Below, in pieces: positions 6,775 through 7,610 of a DNA stretch of 7,610 bases. Below the pieces are notes generated by a model that did not search any database, had not been told where the DNA came from, and saw only the letters and a program-made list of their open reading frames with translations. Numbering within the stretch: the first letter of the stretch is position 1; the number at the start of each line of letters is the position of its first letter. The position numbers and the translations under genes are program-made. Origin of the DNA: Gemmatimonadota bacterium (GTDB taxonomy: Bacteria > Gemmatimonadota > Gemmatimonadetes > Gemmatimonadales > GWC2-71-9); assembly GCA_029862935.1 (NCBI GenBank), contig JAOTWK010000162.1, forward strand, positions 1 through 7,610. Direction: 5' to 3'.

Positions 6775-6781
6775 ACCTCCT
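6775..6781 (-). promoter_or_regulatory. Shine-Dalgarno of the SusC-like gene (AGGAGGT)
   Basis: On the minus strand AGGAGGT ends 8 nt before ATG 6766. It is an essentially ideal ribosome binding site, which fixes the start. Its exact complement ACCTCCT occurs twice further upstream in the same strand. Confidence 0.85.
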
Positions 6782-6814
6782 GCGGGAGTTGTCGACGTTG
6801 CCGGCTTATCCATC

Positions 6815-6855
6815 GCGCCGGTGACCCTTGGTTGGAGGAGGTGGTACACCGGCGC
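6815..6855 (-). promoter_or_regulatory. Leader hairpin of the SusC mRNA with anti-Shine-Dalgarno loop
   Basis: A 9-bp perfect inverted repeat: GCGCCGGTG at 6815-6823 and CACCGGCGC at 6847-6855, with a 23-nt loop (6824-6846). In the minus-strand RNA the loop contains ACCUCCU (complement of 6836-6842), an exact seven-base complement of the SusC Shine-Dalgarno at 6775-6781. It lies about 49-89 nt upstream of the start codon. Structure is inferred from complementarity only. Confidence 0.5.
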
Positions 6856-6868
6856 CATTGCGCCATTG
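6853..6868 (-). repeat. Tandem 8-bp duplication (CGCCATTG x2)
   Basis: CGCCATTG at 6853-6860 is followed immediately by an identical copy at 6861-6868, between the leader hairpin and the candidate promoter of the SusC gene. It may be a small slippage duplication or a regulator half-site pair. Confidence 0.6.
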
Positions 6869-6878
6869 AGGAGGTCCC

Positions 6879-6907
6879 ATATTGTGGCTCGCTTGCCACG
6901 TTGGCAA
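6879..6907 (-). promoter_or_regulatory. Candidate sigma-70-type promoter for the susC-susD-plug cluster
   Basis: Reading the minus strand, TTGCCA (6907-6902; five of six matches to TTGACA) is followed after 17 nt by CAATAT (6884-6879), a poor -10 element (three of six). A CACAAT alternative lies two bases earlier. It would start transcription near 6872 and give a leader of about 105 nt. The -35 half is embedded in the palindrome at 6892-6908. The spacing is good but the -10 is weak. Confidence 0.3.
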
Positions 6908-6908
6908 G
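6892..6908. promoter_or_regulatory. 17-bp inverted repeat, possible operator over the candidate -35
   Basis: CTTGCCA (6892-6898) and TGGCAAG (6902-6908) are perfect inverted 7-bp arms around a 3-bp centre. The spacer is too short for a stable RNA stem-loop, so a dimeric DNA-binding protein site is the more natural reading. It lies 126-142 bp upstream of the SusC start. Confidence 0.4.
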
Positions 6909-7004
6909 GGCGGCGCTGGCTGGAATCGTGTTAAGCGCTTGTGGGGAAAGGTGTTACGTGTGATTGCGGGGCTGCGGCTCACTGTCCGCTGCTTGCTTCT
7001 CTGA

Positions 7005-7090
7005 GACGGACAAGACGGTCTTTGTCAAAGACGGTCCGCGGACCAAGACGGTCGAAGACGGTCTAGGAGGATCGTTTCATTAGGACGGTC
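7005..7090 (+). repeat. AGACGGTC repeat cluster with embedded palindromes
   Basis: AGACGGTC occurs exactly at 7013-7020, 7029-7036, 7046-7053 and 7056-7063, with a near copy GGACGGTC at 7083-7090 and a partial AGACGGA at 7005. Spacing is irregular (16, 17, 10 and 27 bp between starts). Interleaved are a perfect 12-bp palindrome GGTCCGCGGACC (7033-7044) and GTCTTTG-T-CAAAGAC (7018-7032). No ORF of interest crosses it. With the heptamer array next to it, it fills most of the gap between the Sel1 gene and the SusC promoter region. Confidence 0.7.
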
Positions 7091-7095
7091 TGGCC

Positions 7096-7158
7096 GCCGA
7101 TGGCTGATGGCCGATGGCTGATGGCCGATGGCTGACGGCTGATAGCTGACGGACGATG
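7096..7158 (+). repeat. Heptamer tandem array (GCYGATG)n, higher-order 14-bp unit
   Basis: Nine consecutive 7-bp units: GCCGATG, GCTGATG, GCCGATG, GCTGATG, GCCGATG, GCTGACG, GCTGATA, GCTGACG, GACGATG. The first four alternate C/T at the third base, giving an exact 14-bp period that decays toward the right. It begins six bases downstream of the Sel1 gene's stop codon (in the direction of that gene). Each unit is an odd multiple of seven, as in the left-hand array at 356-390, though the core differs. Confidence 0.8.
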
Positions 7159-7164
7159 ACTCGT

Positions 7165-7610
7165 CTACCGCTCCGTCTCACTTCTCGATCCCGCCGCGCG
7201 TCGCTGCGCTTCGGCGATCTGTGCCGGCTGCATCTGCTGCGTTAGGTCGTCCAATGTGCGAGCGGCACTCACCGATGCGTCACCGCTCTCGGCGTCAGCC
7301 GCAACGTGCAGCCACTGGTATGCCTCAACGAGATCTTGCGGTACGCCTTCGCCCAACGCATACAACACGCCCAGGTTGTGCTGGGCCTCGATGACACCCT
7401 GTTCGGCCGCACGGCGGTACCACTCTGCCGCCTTTGCATTATCCTGGGGTACCCCGCGCCCAATGCGATACATGGCGCCGAGACAGTACTGGGCTTGCGA
7501 ATGACCCTGTGCCGCCGCCTCGCGATACCATCGCACCGCTTCACTCGGATCCACCACGACGCCGTCACCCGACGCATAGAACATCCCAAGGTCGTGCTGC
7601 GCGTCGGCCA
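7165..7610 (-). CDS. Sel1-repeat (TPR-like) protein, C-terminal part; 5' end outside window
   Basis: The frame is open at the right edge (first full codon 7608) and ends at TAG 7167-7165, giving 147 visible residues. A methionine at 7584 is internal to a repeat (ADAQHDLGMFYASGDG), so the real start lies beyond the window. Three 36-residue Sel1-like repeats follow the pattern A.AQ..LG.(M/L)Y..G.GV..D...A..WYR.AA.QG: one ending YREAAAQGH, one ending YRRAAEQGV, one ending LHVAADAES. Then comes the tail TLDDLTQQMQPAQIAEAQRRA, a common ending in this family. Sel1 proteins are alpha-helical solenoids that scaffold protein complexes, often in the envelope. The N terminus is missing, so localisation and any extra domain are unknown. 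Same strand as the SusC cluster, but separated from it by about 400 bp of repeats and promoter-like DNA, so probably not in the same operon. Confidence 0.92.
   Translation of the reverse strand, partial: ADAQHDLGMFYASGDGVVVDPSEAVRWYREAAAQGHSQAQYCLGAMYRIGRGVPQDNAKAAEWYRRAAEQGVIEAQHNLGVLYALGEGVPQDLVEAYQWLHVAADAESGDASVSAARTLDDLTQQMQPAQIAEAQRRAAGSRSETER

Noticed and set aside
5901..6899. 332-codon minus-strand frame overlapping the SusC start in another phase
   Set aside because: Arg/Gly-rich shadow. The SusC frame has the signal peptide, conserved domains and perfect ribosome binding site.
7005..7158. CRISPR array
   Set aside because: Units are 7-14 bp and contiguous or irregularly spaced, with no 25-40 bp repeats, no unique spacers and no cas genes.

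Overview
The window is high-GC DNA with the look of a Gemmatimonadota-type bacterium. Evidence: a SusC/SusD outer-membrane pair in a GC-rich genome with strong AGGAGG-type ribosome binding sites, a SusD lipoprotein ending in a Cys-containing tail (ECDAR...SGC), and a C-terminal beta domain (VRTTNYN...YLVRG...RFRLGTVTS...) of a kind I associate with secreted Gemmatimonadota proteins. The phylum is an inference; no rRNA or marker gene is present.

Layout. Bases 1-332, plus strand: the last 32 codons of a protein resembling the C terminus of a Na+/phosphate symporter, then a 73-codon PhoU-like N-terminal fragment that stops where the family normally continues. Bases 333-504: a gene-free mosaic of short tandem repeats (7-, 9- and 11-bp periods) that begins where the PhoU homology ends. 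Bases 505-1449, plus strand: a secreted protein with a ClpP/crotonase-fold domain of the NfeD type, lacking the catalytic Ser and Lys and fused to a beta-rich domain instead of membrane helices and an OB fold. Converging on it from the right is a minus-strand cluster, read in the order SusC-like TonB-dependent receptor (6766-3821), SusD-like lipoprotein (3790-2396), and a barrel-less 'regulatory domain + plug' protein (2249-1494). Bases 6767-7164 hold no gene: they contain the SusC leader and a candidate promoter, then two families of short repeats. The right edge (7610-7165, minus) is the C-terminal part of a Sel1-repeat protein.

How the genes fit. The SusC barrel and SusD lid should form a TonB-powered importer for an oligomeric nutrient. 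No enzyme is encoded nearby, so the substrate cannot be read from context. The third gene repeats the N-terminal carboxypeptidase-like and plug domains of the adjacent SusC and ends at the plug/barrel boundary. It is separated from SusD by a perfect 13-bp hairpin with a UNCG-type loop, so it is probably transcribed at a lower level, as an attenuated distal cistron. The SusC leader holds a 9-bp stem whose loop contains an exact complement of the SusC Shine-Dalgarno sequence, a possible translational control element.

Best candidates for new biology: the stand-alone plug protein in the SusCD operon, the inactive NfeD-like fusion, and the SusC leader. No CRISPR, tRNA, rRNA or transposase was seen.
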